Positions 45,293 to 53,734 of a stretch of 59,324 bases of DNA are shown here, in pieces. The stretch comes from JBALVO01 sp036961445 (lineage in GTDB: Bacteria; Pseudomonadota; Gammaproteobacteria; Pseudomonadales; Halieaceae): positions 1 through 59,324 of the forward strand of contig JBALVO010000009.1 in NCBI GenBank assembly GCA_036961445.1. Reading direction: 5' to 3'. The translations under genes were made by a program, and so were the position numbers. Every line of letters begins with the position of its first letter. Positions within the stretch are counted from its first letter, which is position 1. The notes below the pieces were generated by a model. That model saw only the letters and a list, made by a program, of their open reading frames with translations. It had not been told where the DNA came from and ran no database searches.

Positions 45293-45360
45293 GCGATTAA
45301 TGGTAGCCTGCATGCAGTGTCTCAGCCCGGACAAAACCTCATAACCCAGCGAGAAAGCAC

Positions 45361-46311
45361 ATGAATGAGTTTTACCCTGAAATAGAACCGTATAATCATT
45401 TTCTGCTGCCCGTTGATTCCCGGCATCAGCTTTATGTAGAAGAATCCGGCAACCCCCAGGGGCAACCCGTTCTGTTCATACATGGTGGTCCCGGTTCAGG
45501 TTGTTCAGGTAAGGATCGACGGTTCTTTGATCCTGCGCAATATCGCATCATTTTATTTGACCAACGTGGCTGCGGACGATCCCTGCCGCACGGCTGCCTG
45601 GACGACAATGAAACGCGATTTTTGATAGAAGACATAGAGCAGATTCGAACAAAACTTGAGATTGATAACTGGCATATTTTTGGTGGCTCCTGGGGGTCAA
45701 CACTGGCGCTGGTTTATGCCCAAAGTTATGCTGACAAAGTGACCAGTCTGGTATTGCGCGGAATTTTTCTCGGTCGCGATGAAGATACCGGCTGGACCTT
45801 TACCGGTGGCGGTGCAACACGTATTTTCCCTGACTACTGGCAGGAGTATCTGGATGCGCTACCTGCTGGCCAGTCACAGTCTTCGGTTAAAGTCGCCTAC
45901 GAAATAATGACGGGAGAGGATAGGGAGGCCGCACTCAAGCTCGCCAGAGCCTGGAGCACATGGGAGATGCGTTGCTGTACCTTGCTGCCGGACAAGTCAT
46001 TTGTGGAGGCCGCCACCGATGACGAATCCTGTTGGACACTTGCCCGTCATGAAGCCCACTTTATGGTTAATGACTGTTTCCTGACACCAAATCAGATCCT
46101 GGAAAATTGCCATAAAATACAGGATATTCCAACCGTCATCGTGCATGGTCGCTACGACATAGTTTGCCCATTCGATAACGCCTGGTCCTTGCATAGAAAA
46201 CTGCAGAAATCCGAGCTAATCATCAGTGAGTCTGCTGGCCATGCCTCTTCGGAGCCAGGAACCAGACATTACTTGATCGCTGCAACACGAAAGATGTTGG
46301 CCCTAAATTGA
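45361..46311 (+). CDS. pip: Proline iminopeptidase
   Basis: A 316-residue alpha/beta-hydrolase that removes N-terminal proline from peptides (family S33). It shows the oxyanion motif FIHGGPGSGCSG (about residue 40), FDQRGCGRSLPH, the nucleophile Ser in FGGSWGSTLAL (about 112) and Asp and His near HGRYDIVCPF and SAGHASSEP. These are diagnostic of bacterial Pip. It acts in the cytoplasm (no signal peptide). It could provide proline to the PutA pathway encoded elsewhere in the window, though the genes are 27 kb apart. Confidence 0.95.
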   Translation: MNEFYPEIEPYNHFLLPVDSRHQLYVEESGNPQGQPVLFIHGGPGSGCSGKDRRFFDPAQYRIILFDQRGCGRSLPHGCLDDNETRFLIEDIEQIRTKLEIDNWHIFGGSWGSTLALVYAQSYADKVTSLVLRGIFLGRDEDTGWTFTGGGATRIFPDYWQEYLDALPAGQSQSSVKVAYEIMTGEDREAALKLARAWSTWEMRCCTLLPDKSFVEAATDDESCWTLARHEAHFMVNDCFLTPNQILENCHKIQDIPTVIVHGRYDIVCPFDNAWSLHRKLQKSELIISESAGHASSEPGTRHYLIAATRKMLALN

Positions 46312-46437
46312 CCAGCGACATATGCGAATGGAATAAAGCTGGCCTGCTGGCTCCATAACAGCTAGTTTTGGACTCCAATTCAACGCGAATCTGTCAATCG
46401 ACGGATCAGTACCAGGCACTGCGGTGGACGATTCCCT

Positions 46438-47196
46438 ATGAGCGCTAAAAAAATTCTGATGCCGCTACCAGCCTATGGCTTTGACCCCACAGAGGTGGCG
46501 ATACCGTGGAAGATTCTCTCTGAGCAAGGCCTGGATATCATTTTCGCCACCCCCGATGGCGGGGAGGCCTGTGCCGACGTATTGATGCTGAAAGGGCAGA
46601 GGTTGGGTATTTGGAAGCCGCTTCTGCGTGCCAGAGCAGATGCCGTTGCGGCCTATGGTGAGATGCAGGCAAGCCGTGCGTTTGCCGAACCCTGCACATA
46701 TAAAGAGTTATACGCGGCGAATTTTGACGCACTTTTGTTGCCTGGTGGGCATGATAAGGGGGTAAAGGAATACCTGGAATCCACAGTGTTGCAAAATACG
46801 GTGGCGGACTTCTTTATCGCCAATAAGCCAGTGGCTGCAATTTGTCACGGTGTGGTTCTGGCGGCCCGAAGTATAAATCCAAATACAGGCAAATCGGTGC
46901 TCCATAATTACCGGACTACCGCATTACTGAAAAATCAGGAAATGCTGGCCTATCGACTAACCAAGCGATGGTTGCAAGACTACTACCGCACTTATCCTGA
47001 AATAACGGTAGAGGATGAGGTCAGGAAGGCCTTGTCCAGTGATGACAATTTTCTAACAGGGCCAAGTCCCCTGTTCAGAGATGATCATGAGCATCTGCAC
47101 CGGGGTTTCACCGTGCTTGACAGGAACTACCTGTCAGCACGCTGGCCAGGCGATGCCTATGGCTTTGCGACCCGGTTTGCTGAGATGCTTGTATAG
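46438..47196 (+). CDS. DJ-1/PfpI family protein (glutamine-amidotransferase-like)
   Basis: A 252-residue class I glutamine-amidotransferase-like protein. The nucleophile elbow with the reactive cysteine is AAICHGVVLAARS (about residue 140), preceded by ALLLPGGHDKGVKEYL. The size and the insert after the elbow resemble Hsp31/YajL-type homologues that include glyoxalase III and chaperone activities. No covering tandem partner is seen. It lies 127 bases after the proline iminopeptidase gene on the same strand, so read-through expression is possible. Probable role in aldehyde or carbonyl stress; not proven. Confidence 0.88.
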   Translation: MSAKKILMPLPAYGFDPTEVAIPWKILSEQGLDIIFATPDGGEACADVLMLKGQRLGIWKPLLRARADAVAAYGEMQASRAFAEPCTYKELYAANFDALLLPGGHDKGVKEYLESTVLQNTVADFFIANKPVAAICHGVVLAARSINPNTGKSVLHNYRTTALLKNQEMLAYRLTKRWLQDYYRTYPEITVEDEVRKALSSDDNFLTGPSPLFRDDHEHLHRGFTVLDRNYLSARWPGDAYGFATRFAEMLV

Positions 47197-47242
47197 CATG
47201 CCCGCGTATGGGCACAGACTCAGAGAGTGACTGTACTTGCTG

Positions 47243-47338
47243 ATGCTGGCCATGCCTGTTGCCGGATGGCTGATTCATCATTACCTGCGACGAGACAATA
47301 CTTTAGTGAGAATGCTGCCTGGCCTGACACGCAGATAA
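47243..47338 (+). CDS. Possible 31-residue hydrophobic ORF or remnant
   Basis: The frame MLAMPVAGWLIHHYLRRDNT, ending in PGLTRR, resembles the last membrane helix and basic tail of an inner-membrane protein. No family could be recognised, and no good ribosome site precedes it. It lies between convergent genes in a 230-base interval and may be a decayed gene end. Confidence 0.2.
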   Translation: MLAMPVAGWLIHHYLRRDNTLVRMLPGLTRR

Positions 47339-47426
47339 AATCCTTGCTTCAGGCGTACCCTGCGCCATCCGGGCACTGCCACGCTACAAAGCCGTAACCG
47401 GATATTTGGCCCGTGGAAAATTCCAG

Positions 47427-48416
47427 CTAAGCGCTAACTCTTACCACGACTTTACCTTCTACTTTGCGCGCAGCGATATGCTCTATCGCCTTGCCACCAT
47501 CTTCAAAACTGAAGACCTGATTGCCGAGGGTTTTGAGTTGTCCCTGTTCCCAGTGTGACATCAGATCATTATGCGCGTTGCGCATAAACTCAGGCGAGTA
47601 ACCCACAGGCATGGCTCCCACCAGTGATATATTTTTGGGTAGTGTTTCAGGCAGGGAAATCTGTGGCCATTCGCCACTGGCATAACCAATCACCACAAAT
47701 CGTCCTTCAAATGCTATTGCTTTGAATCCGGCGCGACCGGCTTTGCCCCCGACCGGATCATAAACTACGGAAACACCCTTGCCATTTGTCAGCTCAAGGG
47801 TGGCTGCGGTTATATCCTGGTTGCGATGATCAACCACTGCGTCAGCTCCCAGCGTTTCGCAAAATGCTGTTTTGTCCGGGCCACCTGCAACCGCAATTAC
47901 ATAGGCACCTTTGGCCTTGGCCAATTGCACTGCCGCGCTACCGGAGCTGCCGGATGCGCCCAATACCAACACCGAGTCATTGGCAGTGAGTTGGGCGCGG
48001 CGAACCAATCCAATCCAGGCCGTTTGGTAGGGAATAAAGAAACCTGCGGCTTCTTCTCCGGTCATCTTGGCGGGAATAGGTAGCGCCATCGATGACATCA
48101 TCAGGCATTCCTGTGCCAGACCACCACGCTGGCGTTGGAATAGTGTGGGGCCCAGCACGCGCGTACCCAGTACTGCTGCGTCCACATCCTCGCCAACGGC
48201 GATGATCTCACCCACCGCTTCTTGCGATGGGGTAAAGGGCAGGGGAGGAACCAGGGGATAATTATTCTGGCACATGAATACGTCTGGCAGGCCCAATCCC
48301 GCGACTTCTACCTTGATCTTTACCTGGTGGCGGCCGGGCTCAAATGTCTCAGCATTCTCGTCCAGTTTCAGTACGTCGGCGGGGTTGCCAAATTCACTGA
48401 CTATCCATGCGCGCAT
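47427..48416 (-). CDS. NADPH:quinone oxidoreductase-like zinc-free MDR enzyme
   Basis: About 329 residues of the medium-chain dehydrogenase/reductase superfamily. Its start MRAWIVSEFGNPADVLKL fits quinone reductases; the NADPH fold is VLVLGASGSSGSAAVQLAKAKGAYVIAVAG (positions about 140-170). Catalytic zinc ligands of alcohol dehydrogenases are lacking. ATG 48416 has AAGGAA upstream and is preferred to the frame start 39 bases earlier. Such enzymes reduce quinones, enones or enoyl-CoA. It lies just downstream of the SDR gene on the same strand, so it probably belongs to the cluster with the nitronate monooxygenase. Confidence 0.9.
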   Translation of the reverse strand: MRAWIVSEFGNPADVLKLDENAETFEPGRHQVKIKVEVAGLGLPDVFMCQNNYPLVPPLPFTPSQEAVGEIIAVGEDVDAAVLGTRVLGPTLFQRQRGGLAQECLMMSSMALPIPAKMTGEEAAGFFIPYQTAWIGLVRRAQLTANDSVLVLGASGSSGSAAVQLAKAKGAYVIAVAGGPDKTAFCETLGADAVVDHRNQDITAATLELTNGKGVSVVYDPVGGKAGRAGFKAIAFEGRFVVIGYASGEWPQISLPETLPKNISLVGAMPVGYSPEFMRNAHNDLMSHWEQGQLKTLGNQVFSFEDGGKAIEHIAARKVEGKVVVRVSA

Positions 48417-48476
48417 AATGTGTTCCTTATTGGATTGCGGGTTATGCCATTTCAATATTAAATTGCACCAGTTTCC

Positions 48477-49241
48477 CTACAGGGTTAGCCCACCGTCCAC
48501 GACAATACATTCCCCGTTGGTATAGCTTGACGCCTCTGATACCAGATAAAGCACGGTGCCGGCCATTTCGCTGGGCTCCGCATGACGCTTCATAGGAATG
48601 GTTTGCATGGCGGCATCATAAATTGCTTCATCGGCAAACAAAGCGCCTGCAAATGCAGTTTTAGTCATACCCGGCAGCAGGGCGTTCACGCGAATGCCGT
48701 GTTGGCCGCATTCTTTGGCGAAGGCTTTGGTCATATTGACCACTGCCGCTTTGGTAATGGAATAGATACCCTGGAGCGGCCCTGGTTGTAGCGCATTTAC
48801 CGAGGCAGTATTTACGATGGCACCGCCGCCGTTCTCGCGCATTAAGCGACCGCCTTCAACTGACATGAAGAAGTAACCACGTATATTTACGTCCACGGTC
48901 TTGGTGTAGGCCGCCAGGTCGGTGTCCAGGATGTCTCCAAAATAGGGGTTGGTGGCAGCATTGTTGATCAGGATGTCCAGTTTGCCATAGCGTTCGCGGA
49001 TGTGGCTAAAGGTTGCACTGATGTCCTCCATGCTACCGACATGACAGGCCAGGGCTTCGGCGCTGCCGCCCGCCTGGTTAATGGCGTCAGCAACGAGCTG
49101 GCAGCCGTCGATTTTACGACTGGAGACGATGACATGGGCTCCTTGTTCGGCGAGTAGTTTCGCAATTGCTTCGCCGATCCCCCGACTGGCGCCCGTTACC
49201 AGGGCGACCTTGCCGGTGATGTCAAACAGCCTGGTACTCAT
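48477..49241 (-). CDS. Short-chain dehydrogenase/reductase
   Basis: A 254-residue classical SDR. Cofactor motif VTGASRGIGEAIAKLL, structural LINNAATNP, the active-site Tyr and Lys in GIYSITKAAVVNM and the C-terminal ECIVVDGGLTL are all in order. VIVSSRK after the second strand suggests NADP preference. Relatives are 3-oxoacyl or alcohol dehydrogenases in degradation routes. Its ATG at 49241 directly abuts the stop of the nitronate monooxygenase gene (49242), so the two are translationally coupled. Confidence 0.93.
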   Translation of the reverse strand: MSTRLFDITGKVALVTGASRGIGEAIAKLLAEQGAHVIVSSRKIDGCQLVADAINQAGGSAEALACHVGSMEDISATFSHIRERYGKLDILINNAATNPYFGDILDTDLAAYTKTVDVNIRGYFFMSVEGGRLMRENGGGAIVNTASVNALQPGPLQGIYSITKAAVVNMTKAFAKECGQHGIRVNALLPGMTKTAFAGALFADEAIYDAAMQTIPMKRHAEPSEMAGTVLYLVSEASSYTNGECIVVDGGLTL

Positions 49242-50213
49242 CTAGCGCATCCCGCTCAGGCGTTTATGAATAATGGCATCGGCTTCAGCCATTATTCCGT
49301 CGATGAGTTCCTGCACTGTCGGAACGTCATTGATCAGACCGGCCACCATACCGCAGGACCAGGCGCCCGCATCCATCTCGCCATTCATCATAATTTTGGG
49401 GTAAACGCCGGCCACTTCCTCGATAATATCTTCGAATTTCAGATCGGCGCCCAGGGCCTTTTCTTTGGCCAGCAGACGTTCTACCGCAGGGTTGTTCATT
49501 ACCCGCTCAGTATTGCGCAGGGGACGCATGACCAGGCGTGTGTCCAGTTCGCTGGCGGCAACAATGGCCTGCTTGACGTTTTCGTGTACCGGTGCTTCTT
49601 GCGTGGCAATAAAACGTGTTCCCATATTCATCCCTTCTGCTCCCATGGCAAGCGCCGCGACCAAAGAGCGGGCATCCGCCATTCCACCAGAGGCCACAAA
49701 AGGTATTTCCAGCTCGTCGGCAGCCCGTGGCAGCAAAATAAAGTTGGGGATATCATCTTCGCCAGGGTGGCCACCACATTCGAAGCCATCCACTGAGACC
49801 GCATCGCAACCGATGGACTGGGCTTTAAGGGCGTGACGCACAGCGGTACATTTGTGAATAACCTTGATACCCGCATCTTTTAACATCGGCATATATTGTG
49901 CCGGGTTATTGCCGGCAGTTTCCACCACCGTTACGCCGCCATCTATTATCGTCTGGAACAGGGCAGGGTAGTCAGGCGGTGTGAGTGTTGGCAAAAATGT
50001 GATGTTGACGCCAATGGGCTTATCCGTCATTTCCTGGCATCTGGCGATTTCGTTGGCCAGTTTTTCAGGCGTACCCTGTGTTAGGCCGGTAATAATGCCC
50101 AGGCCACCGGCATTGGATACGGCGGCGGCGAGCTCAGCAAATCCGACAAAATGCATGCCACCTTGAATAATGGGGTGCTGTATGCCAAGCAGTTCAGTAA
50201 TTCGCGTTTTCAT
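49242..50213 (-). CDS. Nitronate monooxygenase / 2-nitropropane dioxygenase family
   Basis: A 323-residue TIM-barrel FMN enzyme. The start GIQHPIIQGGMHFVG, VSNAGGLGIITG, the glycine-rich VDGFECGGHPGED with the catalytic His (about residue 140) and the FMN phosphate motif ASGGMADARSLVAALAMGAEGMNMGTRF (positions about 180-210) define the family. Members oxidise alkyl nitronates or, in many bacteria, act as FMN-dependent enoyl or NADH:quinone reductases. First gene of the minus-strand cluster with the SDR and quinone-reductase-like genes. Real substrate unknown; the context suggests a lipid or terpene degradation function rather than nitro detoxification. Confidence 0.92.
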   Translation of the reverse strand: MKTRITELLGIQHPIIQGGMHFVGFAELAAAVSNAGGLGIITGLTQGTPEKLANEIARCQEMTDKPIGVNITFLPTLTPPDYPALFQTIIDGGVTVVETAGNNPAQYMPMLKDAGIKVIHKCTAVRHALKAQSIGCDAVSVDGFECGGHPGEDDIPNFILLPRAADELEIPFVASGGMADARSLVAALAMGAEGMNMGTRFIATQEAPVHENVKQAIVAASELDTRLVMRPLRNTERVMNNPAVERLLAKEKALGADLKFEDIIEEVAGVYPKIMMNGEMDAGAWSCGMVAGLINDVPTVQELIDGIMAEADAIIHKRLSGMR

Positions 50214-50305
50214 GGTAGTTTCTTGCCTCGGGTTAGTTAAAGTCGTGTTTTAGCGGGGGTGTAATCTTATTGCAGCTTGTTTGATACGTCTATGGTTTCG
50301 TGGCA

Positions 50306-50340
50306 CGCCTGTTGTAGCAGGCTTGCCTGCGTAGTGCACG
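50306..50340. repeat. REP-like hairpin
   Basis: GCAGGC-TT-GCCTGC (50317-50330) is a perfect stem with a two-base loop, preceded by TTGTA and overlapped by a second pairing of GCCTG with CAGGC. The pattern GTAGcAGGCTTGCCtGCg closely resembles the REP elements of pseudomonads (GTAGGAGCGGGCTTGCCCGCG). One copy was noticed in this window, between divergent genes. Confidence 0.5.
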
Positions 50341-50458
50341 ACAATGAGGTTGCCCAATTGCAAAACATTATGGCACACTAAGTGCCTAAACACTGCTTCG
50401 CGCCGCCTGATCGGGCACTACTTGAGGCCTGCGTTGCCCCATAAATAGAGAGAACACG

Positions 50459-52321
50459 ATGCGCCTATCACTGATTGTCACTTTTTTATTGCTTAGTTGC
50501 ACCGCAAATGCAGAGCAAAGACAGTTGTTGTGGGGAGATACGCATCTGCATACCACCTATTCATCGGATGCCTATACCAACAATAACCTGCTCGCCGGCC
50601 CGGATACGGCCTATCGGTATGCGCGGGGTATGCCTGTGGAACACCCTTACCACCAGGCGCGCGTGCAAATCGAGACGCCACTGGATTTCCTCGTGGTTTC
50701 CGACCACGCCGAGTTTCTCGGGCAAATTCGTAATATTCATCGCAATGGCACCGACAACTCTGCTTTGGGCATTATTGCTACCGTTAAATCATGGGTGGCT
50801 GAATATGTCCTCAATGACGCCATAGACAGCGGTAATGCCCGCTCACTGTTTGTTGCGGTATTACCCGATCCGGACCTCACCCCCTTGCAGGACGCAGCAG
50901 GATCCAGTATCGAAAATAGTGACCTGGGTATGCTGCCTATGCCAAAACAGGTAGAAATTGATACCTGGCGGATCATTACCGATACTGCCGATGCCTATAA
51001 CGAACCGGGCGTATTCACCGCACTGGTGGGTTGGGAATGGAGTTCTATCCCGGGGGGGGCTAATTTACACCGGGTCATAGTGAGCGATAGCGATGCTGCC
51101 ACCGCGCAGCAATATGACCCCTTCGGGCTGGACGATAGCCCATACCCTGAAGACTTGTGGGCCTGGTTGGAGAAAACCAGTGCTGCTACCGGGGCGAACT
51201 TTACGGCGATTCCGCACAACTCGAATATTTCCAAGGGCTACATGTTTTCAGACCGGAGTTTACGCGGTGAACTCATGACAAGCGACTACGCGGCATTGCG
51301 GGCGAAGTGGGAGCGGGTGGCAGAAATCACCCAAATTAAGGGCGATTCAGAGACGCATTCATCGCTATCGCCTGAGGACGACTTTGCCGATTTTGAAAAC
51401 TATCCATTTTACATCCAGCGGAAATTTACCGAGTACCAGCCTCAGCGTGGCGACTTTATCCGTTCGGCACTGAAGCTTGGCCTGGAACTGGAGCAACAAC
51501 TTGGTGTAAATCCGTATAATTTCGGGGTGATTGGTTCCACGGATGCGCATACCTCTTTGTCGTCTGCCGAGGAAAGCAATTTTCACGGCAAGCTGGCGAC
51601 GGATTCCATTCCCGGAAATAAGCAAAGACATTTCGGTGAAGACAATCGCGGTACTAGTGGTTGGGCCATGTCTGCCTCGGGTATGGCTGCTATATGGGCC
51701 CGTGAAAACACGCGAGAGTCTATTTTAGAGGCGTTGCAGCGACGCGAAGTCTATGCCACTACAGGACCGCGCATAGCTGTGCAGTTTTATGGTGGTACCG
51801 ATTTCTCTGCAGAGGATTTGGCGGCGGCTGACCTGTATGCACACGCCACCGCGCGCGGTGTACCTATGGGCGGTGAGTTGGGGCGCAGTGATCAGGCACC
51901 GACATTCCTGGTGCTGGCGGCGAAAGACCCCATAGGGGCCAATCTGGATCGGATTCAGATCGTCAAAGGCTGGGTGGATGCGCAAGGTCAATCCCGGGAG
52001 CAAGTGTTCAACGTTGCCTGGTCTGATGAGCGTGTGCTGGCCGCCGATGGCAGCCTGCCTGCGGTGGGTAATACGGTCGATCTCACCACCGGTAAGGTCG
52101 ACAACGCCATAGGGGCCGGGCATTTGGCAAGCGTATGGCAAGATCCACAGTTTGATTCTGGGCAGCCCGCGTTTTATTACACCAGAGTGTTGCAAATTCC
52201 CAGCGCGCGGCACTCCCTGTTGGACGCAATCGCACTGGGGATGGAACATGCCGGTGACAATCCCGACACTATTCAGGAGCGAGCCTACAGCTCGTCTATC
52301 TGGTACCGGCCGGAACAATAG
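50459..52321 (+). CDS. DUF3604 family exported protein
   Basis: A 620-residue protein with a signal peptide (MRLSLIVTFLLLSCTANA). The mature part starts with QLLWGDTHLHTTYSSDAY, a PHP-type metal-binding motif (GDTHxHT), then FLVVSDHAEFLGQIRN, and later IGSTDAHTSLSS and EVYATTGPRIAVQF. These are the conserved blocks of DUF3604 and predict a metal-dependent hydrolase or phosphoesterase fold with His and Asp ligands. The reaction is unknown. In oceanic Gammaproteobacteria such genes are multi-copy and sit near sterol- or halogen-compound genes; here a haloalkane dehalogenase gene follows 77 bases on. Confidence 0.88.
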   Translation: MRLSLIVTFLLLSCTANAEQRQLLWGDTHLHTTYSSDAYTNNNLLAGPDTAYRYARGMPVEHPYHQARVQIETPLDFLVVSDHAEFLGQIRNIHRNGTDNSALGIIATVKSWVAEYVLNDAIDSGNARSLFVAVLPDPDLTPLQDAAGSSIENSDLGMLPMPKQVEIDTWRIITDTADAYNEPGVFTALVGWEWSSIPGGANLHRVIVSDSDAATAQQYDPFGLDDSPYPEDLWAWLEKTSAATGANFTAIPHNSNISKGYMFSDRSLRGELMTSDYAALRAKWERVAEITQIKGDSETHSSLSPEDDFADFENYPFYIQRKFTEYQPQRGDFIRSALKLGLELEQQLGVNPYNFGVIGSTDAHTSLSSAEESNFHGKLATDSIPGNKQRHFGEDNRGTSGWAMSASGMAAIWARENTRESILEALQRREVYATTGPRIAVQFYGGTDFSAEDLAAADLYAHATARGVPMGGELGRSDQAPTFLVLAAKDPIGANLDRIQIVKGWVDAQGQSREQVFNVAWSDERVLAADGSLPAVGNTVDLTTGKVDNAIGAGHLASVWQDPQFDSGQPAFYYTRVLQIPSARHSLLDAIALGMEHAGDNPDTIQERAYSSSIWYRPEQ

Positions 52322-52398
52322 CACGCGACGCCTGAAGCAGGCGCATACGCTGCCAATGGTGGCGTAGCAACGATAAATGTCAATATGGAGTAAGGCTT

Positions 52399-53283
52399 AT
52401 GATCTCTGCAGCAATGCCCTTTGAGAAGAAGTTCCAGGATGTAAATGGTAAGAAAATTGCGTATGTGGAAGCGGGTGAGGGGGATCCCATCGTGCTGTTG
52501 CATGGTAATCCAACCTCTTCCTACCTGTGGCGCAATGTTATTCCCGAGTTGACGGGCAAGGGCCGGGTCATCGCACCGGACCTCATTGGCCAAGGTGATT
52601 CTGACAAGTTACCGGCCAGTGAAGGACCTGATCGGTATTCTTTTCTTACCGCGTATGATTACCTGGATGGTTTGTTGCAGGCGATAGGCGCCGCTACCAA
52701 CGTTACCCTGGTCATTCACGACTGGGGCAGTGGTCTTGGATTTTATTGGGCCCAGCAGCACCCGGAGGCGCTGCGCGGTATTGCTTATATGGAGGGTATC
52801 GTCTGCCCGGTTGACTGGGATGACTGGCCTGAGAGTGCCCGCGGGATCTTCCAGGGCTTTCGGTCAGAAAAAGGCGAAGATCTGGTGTTGCAGCGCAATA
52901 TGTTCGTGGAAGCCGTATTGCCCAGCTCGGTAATGCGCGGACTCGGTGAGGAGGAGATGCAGCACTATCGCGCACCGTTTTCCACACCGGATGATCGCCA
53001 GCCAACCCTCAGCTGGCCGCGCCAGATACCTATTAGTGGTGAGCCTGCCGAGATGGTGGACCTGGTCTCCAGTTATGGCCAGTGGATGGCGGGCAATGCA
53101 TCACTGCCCAAGTTATTCATCAATGCTGACCCCGGCTCCATCTTGACCGGCAAGGCCAGGGATTTTTGCCGCACCTGGCCCAACCAGACTGAAGTAACAG
53201 TAAAGGGCACGCATTTTATTCAGGAGGATTCACCCGTGGAAATTGGGCAGGCGGTTGCCGGATGGATGGATTCGTTAAAATAA
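52399..53283 (+). CDS. Haloalkane dehalogenase
   Basis: A 294-residue alpha/beta-hydrolase that replaces a halogen of an alkyl halide with hydroxyl. The signature is complete: HGNPTSSYLWR with the halide-binding Asn (about residue 37), nucleophile Asp108 followed by halide-binding Trp109 in VIHDWGSG, a Glu in AYMEGIVCP as the likely acid, and His in VKGTHFIQED (about 273). This arrangement (Asp-Glu-His with Asn-Trp) is that of the HLD-II subfamily (LinB, DhaA). No signal peptide. Between a DUF3604 gene and a DUF1330 gene on the same strand. Confidence 0.93.
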   Translation: MISAAMPFEKKFQDVNGKKIAYVEAGEGDPIVLLHGNPTSSYLWRNVIPELTGKGRVIAPDLIGQGDSDKLPASEGPDRYSFLTAYDYLDGLLQAIGAATNVTLVIHDWGSGLGFYWAQQHPEALRGIAYMEGIVCPVDWDDWPESARGIFQGFRSEKGEDLVLQRNMFVEAVLPSSVMRGLGEEEMQHYRAPFSTPDDRQPTLSWPRQIPISGEPAEMVDLVSSYGQWMAGNASLPKLFINADPGSILTGKARDFCRTWPNQTEVTVKGTHFIQEDSPVEIGQAVAGWMDSLK

Positions 53284-53333
53284 ATTTGGGCGCTTTGGCC
53301 GCTAAAAAATAAACTTATACAGAGGGAATGGAT

Positions 53334-53648
53334 ATGAGCGATATACCGGTATACCTGGTGGTTAATCTTGCAGTAACTGACGTCGATAAATATCGAACCT
53401 ATGAAAAGGGCTTCTTTGGATTACTGAAAAAGTACGGCGGTAGTTTTCTCACATTTGATGACAACCCTATTACCCTGGAAGGCGAGGCACCCCGTGAAAA
53501 CCGTATGATTATCTTCAGTTTTCCCTCGGAGCAAAGCGCCAACGACTGGTATGCCGACCCGGACTACCAGGCATTGTCGGAGCATCGCCGTGCGGGCACT
53601 AAACTGGAATTCTTGACCATGGTGCACGGTATGCCTGCGCGCGGCTAA
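53334..53648 (+). CDS. DUF1330 family protein
   Basis: About 104 residues of the dimeric alpha-beta barrel (ferredoxin-like) DUF1330 family: VYLVVNLAVTDVDKYRTYEKG, FLTFDDNPITLEG and FSFPSEQSANDWYADPDYQAL. The family often accompanies catabolic genes, but its activity is unknown. ATG 53334 lies about eight bases from AGAGGGA; ATG 53328 is too close to it. It follows the haloalkane dehalogenase gene by 50 bases and is probably in the same transcript. Confidence 0.9.
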   Translation: MSDIPVYLVVNLAVTDVDKYRTYEKGFFGLLKKYGGSFLTFDDNPITLEGEAPRENRMIIFSFPSEQSANDWYADPDYQALSEHRRAGTKLEFLTMVHGMPARG

Positions 53649-53678
53649 GCGACAATTCCCCCGGCCTTGGGTGCGCGC

Positions 53679-53695
53679 AGCGCCTGATTGGCGCT
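53679..53695. terminator. Hairpin between convergent genes
   Basis: AGCGCC-TGATT-GGCGCT forms a perfect six-pair stem with a five-base loop between the ends of DUF1330 and acyl-CoA dehydrogenase genes. A longer alternative pairing of CTGCGCGC with GCGCGCAG surrounds the interval. There is no T run, so a bidirectional, possibly Rho-assisted, stop is the likely role. Confidence 0.45.
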
Positions 53696-53734
53696 TGAAT
53701 CGTTAGCCGTAGTCACAGCGACGGATTCGGCGCG

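Noticed and set aside
45162..45344. 60-residue plus-strand protein
   Set aside because: It contains the translated IPAFAG repeat and overlaps the start of the NUDIX gene.
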